Origin: Photobacterium atrarenae
Lineage (GTDB): Bacteria > Pseudomonadota > Gammaproteobacteria > Enterobacterales > Vibrionaceae
Length of the DNA stretch: 64,000 nt
Direction of reading: 5' to 3'
Assembly: GCF_024380015.1 (NCBI RefSeq)
Contig: NZ_CP101508.1
Coordinates: 558,001 to 622,000, forward strand
Made by a program: the position numbers and the translations under genes. Under the pieces are notes generated by a model. That model saw only the letters and a program-made list of their open reading frames with translations. It did not search any database and had not been told where the DNA came from. Shown here piece by piece: positions 56,155 to 64,000 of the stretch (its first letter is position 1; each line of letters starts with the position of its first letter).

Positions 56155-56610
56155 TTGACGAGCGAAAACAAGACGCTAAATATCACCGAGATTCAGGAAC
56201 TCCTGCCTCACCGCTACCCGTTTCTGATGATTGATCGCGTGGCCCATTACGAAGAAGGGAAAACCCTGACCGCGATTAAGAATGTCTCGGTCAACGAGCC
56301 GCAATTTACCGGCCACTTCCCGAAGATGCCGGTTTTTCCGGGGGTGATGATCCTCGAAGCCATGGCTCAGGCGACCGGCCTGCTGGCATTCAAGACCTTC
56401 GGTGCTCCGGCTGAAAATGAACTGTATTACTTCGCCAGTATTGATAACGCCAAGTTCCGCAAGCCGGTGGGTCCGGGCGATCAACTGATCATTGAAGTGG
56501 AATTCCTGAAAGAGCGTCGTGGCATTGCTATGTTTAATGGGGTTGCCAAAGTTGATGGCGACGTGGTGTGCTCTGCCGAACTTAAATGTGCAAGACGAGA
56601 GTTTTCATGA
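56155..56610 (+). CDS. fabZ: 3-hydroxyacyl-ACP dehydratase FabZ
   Basis: FabZ dehydrates 3-hydroxyacyl-ACP in fatty-acid elongation and competes with LpxA for 3-hydroxymyristoyl-ACP. The protein has 151 residues of hotdog fold. [23 protein letters not shown] holds the catalytic His and Glu. It starts with TTG 56155, as the E. coli gene does. The stop overlaps lpxA by 4 bases, coupling the two competing enzymes. Confidence 0.96.
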   Translation: MTSENKTLNITEIQELLPHRYPFLMIDRVAHYEEGKTLTAIKNVSVNEPQFTGHFPKMPVFPGVMILEAMAQATGLLAFKTFGAPAENELYYFASIDNAKFRKPVGPGDQLIIEVEFLKERRGIAMFNGVAKVDGDVVCSAELKCARREFS

Positions 56611-57395
56611 TTCACGAAACAGCCCAAATCCACCCGTCAGCAGTCGTCGAAGCCGGGGCCATTCTCGGTGCGAATGTGACCGTTGGCCCGTTTAGCTACA
56701 TTGGCGCTGATGTCGAGATCGGTGAAGGGACAGAGATCATGTCCCATGTGGTCGTCAAAGGCCCGACCAAGATCGGTCGTGAGAACCGGATCTTCCAGTT
56801 CGCCTCGATTGGCGAAGAGTGTCAGGACCTGAAATATGCCGGTGAGCCGACCCGTCTGGAGATTGGCGATCGCAACACCATCCGTGAAAGCGTAACCATG
56901 CACCGCGGCACGGTGCAGGACAACGGGATCACCAAGGTAGGCAATGACAACTTGTTCATGATTAACGCCCACGTAGCACATGACTGCGTGGTCGGTGATC
57001 GCTGTATTTTTGCCAATAACGCGACTTTGGCTGGCCACGTGACTGTGGGCAACCACGCGATTGTCGGCGGGATGTCAGCCATTCACCAGTTCTGCACCAT
57101 CGGTGATCACTGCATGCTGGGCGGCGGCTCGATTGTGGTTCAGGATGTGCCGCCGTATGTGATGGCACAGGGGAACCACTGTGCGCCGTTTGGTATCAAC
57201 GTCGAAGGCCTCAAGCGCCGTGGCTTTGAAAAAGAAGAGATCAAAGCCATCCGTGCGGTATACAAGGCACTTTATCGTTCAGGCAAGACCCTGGCGGAAG
57301 TGAAGCCGGAAATCGAAGCACTGGCGAAAACCCATGCGGCAGTGCAACGGTTTGTCGACTTTTTCGAGCAATCAACGCGCGGAATCATTCGCTGA
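56607..57395 (+). CDS. lpxA: UDP-N-acetylglucosamine acyltransferase
   Basis: LpxA performs the first, reversible acylation of lipid A synthesis. The protein has 262 residues, exactly the E. coli length. Hexapeptide repeats run from residue 5 to about 190, the catalytic His is in [12 protein letters not shown], and the acyl-ruler region is [13 protein letters not shown]. It begins at ATG 56607 inside the fabZ end. Confidence 0.97.
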   Translation: MIHETAQIHPSAVVEAGAILGANVTVGPFSYIGADVEIGEGTEIMSHVVVKGPTKIGRENRIFQFASIGEECQDLKYAGEPTRLEIGDRNTIRESVTMHRGTVQDNGITKVGNDNLFMINAHVAHDCVVGDRCIFANNATLAGHVTVGNHAIVGGMSAIHQFCTIGDHCMLGGGSIVVQDVPPYVMAQGNHCAPFGINVEGLKRRGFEKEEIKAIRAVYKALYRSGKTLAEVKPEIEALAKTHAAVQRFVDFFEQSTRGIIR

Positions 57396-57397
57396 AT

Positions 57398-58537
57398 ATG
57401 ACCAAGCCACTTCGAATTGGAATTGTCGCCGGGGAAATCTCCGGCGATATTTTAGGGGCCGGATTTATCCAGGCGATCAGACAGGAGTACCCGGACGCCG
57501 AGTTTGTCGGCATCGCCGGCCCGCGGATGCAGGCCGCCGGGTGTGAAACCCTGTTTGACATGGAGGAGCTGGCGGTGATGGGGATTGTTGAAGTCCTCGG
57601 CCGGTTGCCGCGCCTGCTGAAAGTCAAAGCCGAGCTGGTGAAGTATTTCAGTGATAACCCGCCGGATGTATTTGTCGGTATTGATGCCCCGGACTTTAAT
57701 CTGCGCCTGGAGCGCGACTTAAAGCAGCGCGGGATCAAAACCGTGCATTACGTCAGCCCGTCGGTTTGGGCCTGGCGCCAGAAGCGGATCTTCAAGATTG
57801 AGGCTGCCACCAACCTGGTGCTGGCATTCCTGCCGTTCGAGAAGGCGTTCTACGACAAATTTAATGTCCCGTGTGAGTTTGTCGGCCATACCATGGCCGA
57901 TGCGATCCCGCTGGAAACCGATCAGCGGGCGGCACAGGACCTGCTGGGACTCGATCGCAGCAAACGCTGGCTGGCGGTATTGCCCGGCAGCCGGGGCAGC
58001 GAGATGGGCATGCTGGCCGCGCCGTTTATCGAAACCTGCAAGCTGCTCAAGCAACAGCATCCGGATCTCGGATTTGTGGTGGCGCTGGTCAACCAGAAGC
58101 GCCGGGAGCAGTTTGAGCAGGCCTGGCGCGAAACCGCCCCGGAGCTGGACTTTGTGCTGGTGGATGATACCGCCCGCAATGTCATGATTGCTTCGGATGC
58201 GGTGCTGCTGGCTTCCGGAACCGTGGCGCTCGAGTGTATGCTGGTCAAACGACCGATGGTGGTGGGCTACAAGGTCAAACCACTGACCGCCTGGCTGGCC
58301 AAGCGAATGCTGAAAACCAAGTATGTCTCGCTGGCCAATATTCTGGCCGATCGCGAGCTGGTGCCCGAATTGTTGCAGGACGACTGCGTGCCGGAGAAGC
58401 TGTGCCGTGAAGTGGAGCGTTTTTTGAGTTCAGACAACAGTGCGCTGATGGCTGAGTTTTCCCGTCTGCATCAGTTGATCAAATGCGATGCAGACCGACA
58501 GGCCGCAGCAGCGGTGCTGAAATTGATAGGCAAGTAA
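57398..58537 (+). CDS. lpxB: lipid A disaccharide synthase
   Basis: LpxB joins lipid X and UDP-2,3-diacylglucosamine to the lipid A disaccharide at the inner membrane. The protein has 379 residues, GT-B glycosyltransferase family 19. [18 protein letters not shown] at the N-terminus, [14 protein letters not shown], and [24 protein letters not shown] near residue 270 are diagnostic. It starts 2 bases after lpxA. Confidence 0.96.
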   Translation: MTKPLRIGIVAGEISGDILGAGFIQAIRQEYPDAEFVGIAGPRMQAAGCETLFDMEELAVMGIVEVLGRLPRLLKVKAELVKYFSDNPPDVFVGIDAPDFNLRLERDLKQRGIKTVHYVSPSVWAWRQKRIFKIEAATNLVLAFLPFEKAFYDKFNVPCEFVGHTMADAIPLETDQRAAQDLLGLDRSKRWLAVLPGSRGSEMGMLAAPFIETCKLLKQQHPDLGFVVALVNQKRREQFEQAWRETAPELDFVLVDDTARNVMIASDAVLLASGTVALECMLVKRPMVVGYKVKPLTAWLAKRMLKTKYVSLANILADRELVPELLQDDCVPEKLCREVERFLSSDNSALMAEFSRLHQLIKCDADRQAAAAVLKLIGK

Positions 58538-59143
58538 ATGGCAACACCTTTGGAACCTTTTGAATACCCGGCGGCTGACTGTATTGCCGGCGTCGATGAA
58601 GTCGGTCGCGGGCCCTTGGTCGGCGCTGTGGTGACGGCGGCGGTCATTTTGGATCCGGCCAACCCGATTGTCGGGTTGACGGATTCAAAGAAACTGAGCG
58701 AGAAAAAGCGCAACGCCTTGTTTGATGAGATCAAGGAAAAGGCCCTGGCCTGGTCCCTGGGGCGCTGTGAGCCGGAAGAGATTGACCAGCTTAATATTTT
58801 GCAGGCCACCATGGTGGCGATGCAGCGGGCGGTCACTGGCCTGTCGGTCGAGCCGGACTTTGTTCTGGTTGACGGCAATAAGGTCCCGCAGTTGCCGATG
58901 GCGGCCCAGGCGGTGGTGAAAGGCGATTTGCGGGTGGCGGAGATCAGTGCCGCCTCGATCCTGGCCAAAGTGACTCGGGATCGGGAAATGGAAGCGCTGG
59001 ATGCCCAGTACCCGGATTACGGTTTTGCCCAGCATAAAGGCTACCCGACCAAGGCTCATTTCGAGGCTCTGGAAAAGCTTGGCGCAATTGACCAGCACCG
59101 AAAGAGCTTCAAACCGGTCAAGCGCATCCTGGGCATTGACTGA
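58538..59143 (+). CDS. rnhB: ribonuclease HII
   Basis: RNase HII removes single ribonucleotides and RNA primers from DNA. The protein has 201 residues. [14 protein letters not shown] holds the Asp-Glu pair, LVDGNKVP and [14 protein letters not shown] complete the acidic active site. Its ATG directly follows the lpxB stop. Confidence 0.96.
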   Translation: MATPLEPFEYPAADCIAGVDEVGRGPLVGAVVTAAVILDPANPIVGLTDSKKLSEKKRNALFDEIKEKALAWSLGRCEPEEIDQLNILQATMVAMQRAVTGLSVEPDFVLVDGNKVPQLPMAAQAVVKGDLRVAEISAASILAKVTRDREMEALDAQYPDYGFAQHKGYPTKAHFEALEKLGAIDQHRKSFKPVKRILGID

Positions 59144-59244
59144 TTTTCCCGCAGGACGTCGCCCCATCGCTGAGGCATTCGCCACGTGTGCGTGGTGTCT
59201 TGTCCGATAGCACCACATGCGGTGATGCGCGGCGTCCTTTAGGC

Positions 59245-59250
59245 TATAAT
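59245..59250 (+). promoter_or_regulatory. predicted -10 box of a dnaE promoter
   Basis: A perfect TATAAT lies 42 bases before dnaE in the 148-base rnhB-dnaE gap. The -35 region (TGATGC) is weak, so the promoter is only probable. Confidence 0.4.
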
Positions 59251-59291
59251 CCTCGCTTAACGATTTAAATATTTATCATATTTGGTTAGTC

Positions 59292-62200
59292 ATGGCTGAA
59301 CCTCGCTTTATTCATCTTCGTGTCCACAGTGATTTCTCAATGGTTGACGGCCTGTCAAAGGTCCCGCCGCTGGTCAAAAAAGTCGCCGCGATGGGCATGC
59401 CGGCCATGGCGCTGACCGACTTTACCAACCTGTGTGGGCTGGTGAAGTTTTACAATGCTGCCCATGGCGCCGGGATGAAACCCATCATCGGGGCGGACTT
59501 TAAAGTCCGCTCAGACGAAATGGGTGATGACCTGACAGACCTGACGATTCTGGCGGCAGACAATGACGGCTACCGCAACCTGACCTTGTTGATCTCAGAA
59601 GCCTACCAGCGCGGCCATATCCAGCACCTGCCGGTGATCGACAAGGAATGGCTGGTCGAGCACCGTCAGGGGTTGATCCTGCTCTCCGGCGGCAAACGGG
59701 GTGATGTTGGCCAGGCTTTGCTCAAAGGCAACCAGAAAATGGCCGAGCGTCTGGTGTCGTTTTACCAGGCGCACTTTCCCGACAGTTATTATCTGGAGCT
59801 GACCCGGACCGGTCGCCCGGATGAAGAAGCCTATCTGCACTTTGCGATTGAACTGGCCGAGCAAATGGCCTTGCCGGTGGTGGCGACCAACGATGTGCGC
59901 TTTATCTCGCCGGATCAGTTTGATGCCCACTCGATTCGGGTGGCGATCCATGACGGCTACACCCTGGCCGATCCGAACCGGCCGCAGCTGTACAGCGCTC
60001 AGCAATATCTGCGCAGCGAAGAAGAAATGTGCGAGCTGTTTGCTGATATTCCGGAAGCATTGGAAAACAGCGTCGAAATTGCCAAGCGGTGTAACGTGAC
60101 CGTGCGGTTGAATGAATACTTCCTGCCGAACTTCCCGACCGGGGATCTGAGTACCGAAGATTTCCTGATCAAAAAGTCCAAAGAGGGCCTTGAACGACGT
60201 CTGGCCTTCCTGTTTCCGGATGAAGAAGAGCGCCAGCAGCGCCGTCCGGAATATGATGAGCGCCTCGATATCGAGCTGGAAGTGATTAACCAGATGGGGT
60301 TTCCGGGCTACTTCCTGATCGTGATGGAGTTTATCCAGTGGTCGAAGGATAACGGGATCCCGGTCGGACCGGGCCGGGGCTCTGGTGCCGGCTCCCTGGT
60401 GGCTTACGCGCTGGATATCACGGATCTGGATCCGCTCGAATTCGACCTGCTGTTCGAACGTTTCCTCAACCCGGAGCGGGTCTCCATGCCCGATTTCGAT
60501 ATCGACTTCTGTATGGACAAGCGGGATCTGGTGATCGACCACGTGGCTGAAATGTACGGCCGGGATGCGGTGTCCCAGATCATCACCTTCGGCACCATGG
60601 CGGCTAAGGCAGTGATCCGTGATGTTGGCCGGGTGCTGGGTCACCCGTACGGATTTGTCGACCGGATCTCCAAATTGGTACCGGCTGAGCCAGGGATGAC
60701 CCTGGCCAAGGCGTTTGAGGCTGAGCCGCAGTTACAGGAGTCGTATGACGCGGACGAGGAAGTCCGGGATCTGATCGATATGTGCCGGGTGCTGGAAGGG
60801 GTGACCCGAAACGCCGGGAAACACGCCGGTGGGGTCGTGATTTCACCCACCACCATTACCGACTTTGCGCCGCTGTACTGCGACGCTGAAGGCCACCACC
60901 CGGTGACCCAGTTCGACAAGAACGACGTTGAAACCGCCGGGCTGGTCAAATTCGACTTCCTCGGCCTGCGAACCCTGACTATTATCGACTGGGCGCTGGG
61001 GATGGTGAACCCACGTCTGGAAGCGCAGGGCAAGCCGCCGGTGAACATTGCTGCGATCCCGATGGATGACGCAAAATCTTTCGCCATGCTGCAGCGATCG
61101 GAGTCCACTGCGGTGTTCCAGCTCGAATCGCGCGGGATGAAAGATCTGATCAAGCGTCTCCAGCCGGACTGCTTTGAAGACATGATCGCCCTGGTGGCGT
61201 TGTTCCGTCCGGGGCCACTGCAATCGGGCATGGTTGATAACTTCATTGATCGGAAGCACGGCCGAGAGGCGGTGTCGTATCCGGATGAAAAGTGGCAACA
61301 CGAATCGCTGAAAGAGATCCTTGAGCCGACCTACGGCATCATCCTGTATCAGGAGCAGGTGATGCAGATCGCCCAGGTGCTGGCCGGTTATACCCTGGGT
61401 GGTGCGGATTTGCTGCGCCGGGCGATGGGTAAGAAAAAACCGGAAGAGATGGCCAAGCAACGGGCGATTTTCGAAGAAGGTGCGATCAAGAACGGCGTCG
61501 ACGGCGAGCTGGCGATGCGGATCTTCGACCTGGTTGAGAAATTTGCCGGGTATGGTTTCAACAAATCCCACTCCGCAGCCTACGCGCTGGTGTCGTATCA
61601 GACGCTGTGGCTCAAGGCGCACTATCCGGCTGAATTCATGGCGGCGGTGATGACTGCCGATATGGATAATACCGATAAGATCGTCGGCCTGGTAGACGAG
61701 TGCCACCGGATGAAGCTCGAGCTGCTGCCGCCGGATGTCAACAAGGGGCTGTATCGCTTTAACGTTGATGATAACGGCGCCATTGTATACGGCATCGGTG
61801 CGGTGAAAGGGGTCGGTGAAGCGCCGATTGAGAATATTATTGCTGCCCGCGAGAAAGGCGGCCACTTTAAAGATCTGTTTGATTTCTGTGCCCGGATTGA
61901 CACCAAGAAAGTCAACAAGCGGGTGCTGGAGCGGCTGATCAAGTGTGGCGCCATGGATCGCCTGGGCCCGAACCGGGCGGCGATGATGGCCTCGCTGGAT
62001 GATGCGATTAAAGCGGCGAGCCAGCATCACCAGGCTGAAGCCTTCGGCCAGACCGATATGTTTGGGGTCCTGACCGAAGCGCCGGAAGAAGTCGAGCACG
62101 CCTATGCCAATATTCCGGAGTGGCCCGAGAAAGTCTGGCTCGAAGGCGAGCGCGAAACCCTCGGCCTGTATCTGACCGGGCACCCGATCAACGCTTATGT

Positions 62201-62771
62201 CCCGGAACTCAAGCACTACACGACCTGGCGCTTGAAGGACGCCCACCCGACCGGGCGGGATAAAGTGGTGACGGTTGCCGGGCTGGTGATTGCCGCCCGG
62301 GTGATGACCACCAAGCGCGGTACCCGGATTGGCCTGCTGAGCCTGGACGACCGTTCCGGGCGGATGGAAGTGATGTTATTTTCCGATGCGCTGGAAAGAT
62401 ACCTAGATTTGGTCGAGAAAGATCGCATTTTGGTCGTTTCCGGACAGGTCAGCTTTGATGATTTTAACGGTGGCCTTAAAATGTCGGCGCGAGAAGTGCT
62501 TGATATCTCAGAAGCCAGAGAAAAGCATTTGCGAGGTCTTGCCATCTCTGTGACGGAGAGGCAAATTGATGAACAGTTTTTTGAGCGTTTCAGCAAAGTG
62601 CTGGAGCCGCACCGCGCAGGTACTGTGCCGGTAAATATGTACTATCAGCGCTCTGATGCGCGCGCCAAATTGACCCTCGGGACCGAGTGGCGCGTCACCC
62701 CGGCCGATCAGCTAATTACTGATCTCAAAGTCTTGCTGGGTGAAAAGCAGGTAGAGCTTGAGTTTAATTAA
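59292..62771 (+). CDS. dnaE: DNA polymerase III alpha subunit
   Basis: DnaE is the replicative polymerase. The protein has 1159 residues (1160 in E. coli). It has an N-terminal PHP domain ([13 protein letters not shown]), palm with [16 protein letters not shown] and the catalytic Asp pair in [28 protein letters not shown], helix-hairpin-helix near 830, and an OB fold near 990 ([14 protein letters not shown]). Placement before accA is the usual one. Confidence 0.97.
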   Translation: MAEPRFIHLRVHSDFSMVDGLSKVPPLVKKVAAMGMPAMALTDFTNLCGLVKFYNAAHGAGMKPIIGADFKVRSDEMGDDLTDLTILAADNDGYRNLTLLISEAYQRGHIQHLPVIDKEWLVEHRQGLILLSGGKRGDVGQALLKGNQKMAERLVSFYQAHFPDSYYLELTRTGRPDEEAYLHFAIELAEQMALPVVATNDVRFISPDQFDAHSIRVAIHDGYTLADPNRPQLYSAQQYLRSEEEMCELFADIPEALENSVEIAKRCNVTVRLNEYFLPNFPTGDLSTEDFLIKKSKEGLERRLAFLFPDEEERQQRRPEYDERLDIELEVINQMGFPGYFLIVMEFIQWSKDNGIPVGPGRGSGAGSLVAYALDITDLDPLEFDLLFERFLNPERVSMPDFDIDFCMDKRDLVIDHVAEMYGRDAVSQIITFGTMAAKAVIRDVGRVLGHPYGFVDRISKLVPAEPGMTLAKAFEAEPQLQESYDADEEVRDLIDMCRVLEGVTRNAGKHAGGVVISPTTITDFAPLYCDAEGHHPVTQFDKNDVETAGLVKFDFLGLRTLTIIDWALGMVNPRLEAQGKPPVNIAAIPMDDAKSFAMLQRSESTAVFQLESRGMKDLIKRLQPDCFEDMIALVALFRPGPLQSGMVDNFIDRKHGREAVSYPDEKWQHESLKEILEPTYGIILYQEQVMQIAQVLAGYTLGGADLLRRAMGKKKPEEMAKQRAIFEEGAIKNGVDGELAMRIFDLVEKFAGYGFNKSHSAAYALVSYQTLWLKAHYPAEFMAAVMTADMDNTDKIVGLVDECHRMKLELLPPDVNKGLYRFNVDDNGAIVYGIGAVKGVGEAPIENIIAAREKGGHFKDLFDFCARIDTKKVNKRVLERLIKCGAMDRLGPNRAAMMASLDDAIKAASQHHQAEAFGQTDMFGVLTEAPEEVEHAYANIPEWPEKVWLEGERETLGLYLTGHPINAYVPELKHYTTWRLKDAHPTGRDKVVTVAGLVIAARVMTTKRGTRIGLLSLDDRSGRMEVMLFSDALERYLDLVEKDRILVVSGQVSFDDFNGGLKMSAREVLDISEAREKHLRGLAISVTERQIDEQFFERFSKVLEPHRAGTVPVNMYYQRSDARAKLTLGTEWRVTPADQLITDLKVLLGEKQVELEFN

Positions 62772-62829
62772 ATGTGCCCATACTTATTGTGCAATAGCCA
62801 ATAAGCGTGAGCCAAAGGATTGAAGTGGT

Positions 62830-63789
62830 ATGAGCCTGAACTTCCTTGAGTTTGAACAGCCGATTGCGGAACTAGAAGCCAAAATTGAAGCCCTGCGCGA
62901 GGTATCGCGCCGTGAAGAATCAGCATCGGTTGATCTGGATAAAGAGATTGAACAACTGGAAAAGAAAAGCCTGGAGCTGACCAAGAAAATCTTTGGTGAT
63001 CTCGGGGCCTGGCAGGTTGCTCAGTTAGCCCGTCATCCACAGCGTCCGTACACTTTTGACTACGTCGAACAGATGTTTACTGAGTTCGATGAGCTGGCCG
63101 GTGATCGTGCGTTTGCGGATGACAAGGCCCTGGTCGGTGGTATTGCGCGCCTGGAAGGGCGTCCGGTGATGGTGATTGGCCACCAGAAAGGTCGTGAAAC
63201 CAAAGAGAAAGTGAAGCGTAACTTCGGGATGCCGAAGCCGGAAGGGTACCGCAAAGCGCTGCGTCTGATGAAAATGGCTGAGCGTTTCAAGATGCCGATC
63301 ATTACCTTCATTGATACGGCGGGTGCCTACCCGGGCGTGGACGCGGAAGAGCGGGGTCAGTCGGAAGCGATTGCCACCAACCTTAAAGAGATGGCAGGCT
63401 TGACGGTGCCGGTGATCTGTAACGTGGTTGGTGAGGGCGGCTCCGGCGGCGCACTGGCAATTGGTGTCGGGGATTGTGTCAACATGCTGCAATACTCGAC
63501 CTACTCAGTGATCTCGCCGGAAGGCTGTGCGTCAATTCTGTGGCGTGACTCCGACAAGGCGCCGCAGGCTGCGGAAGCGATGGGCATGACGGCTGATCGT
63601 CTGAAAGAGCTGAACCTGATCGATAATATTATTGATGAGCCGCTGGGCGGCGCTCACCGTAATGTGGTTGAAATGTCTGAGAACCTGAAAAAGCAAATTC
63701 TGGCGACGCTGGAAGAGCTGGATGGGTTGGATACAGAAGCCCTGCTGGAGCGCCGCTACCAGCGTCTGCTGAGCTACGGTTACTGCTAA
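62830..63789 (+). CDS. accA: acetyl-CoA carboxylase carboxyltransferase subunit alpha
   Basis: AccA with AccD transfers CO2 from biotin to acetyl-CoA to make malonyl-CoA, the committed step of fatty-acid synthesis. The protein has 319 residues, as in E. coli. [40 protein letters not shown] and [15 protein letters not shown] are crotonase-fold signatures. It follows dnaE by 58 bases. Confidence 0.97.
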   Translation: MSLNFLEFEQPIAELEAKIEALREVSRREESASVDLDKEIEQLEKKSLELTKKIFGDLGAWQVAQLARHPQRPYTFDYVEQMFTEFDELAGDRAFADDKALVGGIARLEGRPVMVIGHQKGRETKEKVKRNFGMPKPEGYRKALRLMKMAERFKMPIITFIDTAGAYPGVDAEERGQSEAIATNLKEMAGLTVPVICNVVGEGGSGGALAIGVGDCVNMLQYSTYSVISPEGCASILWRDSDKAPQAAEAMGMTADRLKELNLIDNIIDEPLGGAHRNVVEMSENLKKQILATLEELDGLDTEALLERRYQRLLSYGYC

Positions 63790-63814
63790 TCGCTCAGTCA
63801 ATTCACAGACTTTG

Positions 63815-63849
63815 AAAACGGATCACCTTCGGGTGATCCGTTTTTTTTT
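63815..63849 (+). terminator. terminator of accA
   Basis: AAAACGGATCACC pairs with GGTGATCCGTTTT around a TTCG tetraloop and is followed by a long T run. It closes the rpsB-accA block. Confidence 0.93.
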
Positions 63850-63899
63850 CGCTATCACTCTGGTATAAGTGCTTCACTTCCATTGAACTGAATTCTCTC

Positions 63900-64000
63900 A
63901 TGCTGTATTCCCGACTCACTGCATTTCTTCAGCCCTACTGTCAGCGTCCGCGTCGCTTTGTCCTGGCCCTCAGCGGCGGGTTGGACTCCCGGGTGTTGCT
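63900..64000 (+). CDS. tilS: tRNA(Ile)-lysidine synthetase TilS (partial, N-terminus)
   Basis: The window ends inside this gene. The first 33 residues contain FVLALSGGLDSRVLL, the PP-loop ATP motif of TilS, which makes lysidine at C34 of the AUA-reading tRNA-Ile. The ATG at 63900 lies about 50 bases after the accA terminator. tilS close after accA is the common order in vibrios. Confidence 0.88.
   Translation, partial: MLYSRLTAFLQPYCQRPRRFVLALSGGLDSRVL

Noticed and set aside
60843..62246. 467-codon open frame antisense to dnaE
   Set aside because: It is a shadow of a GC-rich gene; dnaE motifs cover the region and the antisense translation has no recognisable family.

Overview
The window is chromosomal DNA of a gammaproteobacterium. 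It most resembles Vibrionaceae (a Vibrio, Photobacterium or Grimontia relative): the protein sequences of EF-Ts, YebG, ArgA and RlmM, the 343-residue form of DapD, and the gene order all point there. The genus cannot be fixed by eye. Almost all of it is conserved housekeeping DNA. I see no transposase, prophage, tRNA, rRNA or CRISPR array.

Layout. 1-5.3 kb: end of an unrecognised gene, an MFS drug exporter, a small lipoprotein, dapD, yebG with a LexA box shared with a divergent Tag-family glycosylase gene, and a LysR regulator. 5.5-15 kb: recC-recB-recD without ptrA. 15.1-21.2 kb: argA, an envelope protein, mltA, tcdA, and csdA-csdE. 21.3-24.7 kb: the sRNA gene gcvB divergent from gcvA, then a hydrolase, a DUF423 membrane protein and rlmM. 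24.8-32.2 kb, mostly minus strand: xni, ppnN, a diguanylate cyclase, a TPR protein with a degenerate GGDEF domain, and queF. 32.2-34.2 kb: syd and small genes.

34.2-36.4 kb is the most unusual part. It has no protein genes but holds three consecutive CsrB-type small RNA genes (csrB1, csrB2, csrB3; names local to this report). Each has its own GacA/UvrY/VarA-type palindrome about 180 bp upstream, a promoter, many GGA motifs and a terminator. The site is the enterobacterial csrB site, between syd and yqcC. Copies 1 and 3 are nearly identical only within the predicted transcript, and copy 2 has an internal 48-bp tandem duplication.

36.4-39.7 kb: DUF3301 and DUF3549 genes, yqcC, truC and yqcA. 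39.8-43.9 kb, minus strand: yaeH, glnD, map. 44-64 kb, plus strand: the conserved rpsB-tsf-pyrH-frr-uppS-cdsA-dxr-rseP-bamA-skp-lpxD-fabZ-lpxA-lpxB-rnhB-dnaE-accA block, followed by the start of tilS. This block joins translation factors, isoprenoid and phospholipid synthesis, outer-membrane assembly, lipid A synthesis and replication. Several intrinsic terminators lie inside it and probably tune expression of its segments.

The three regulatory RNA systems fit together as global control: GcvB represses amino-acid and peptide uptake genes, the CsrB family titrates CsrA, and the rpsB leader responds to ribosomal protein S2. Functions are assigned from recognised sequence motifs and gene order; no database search was possible.
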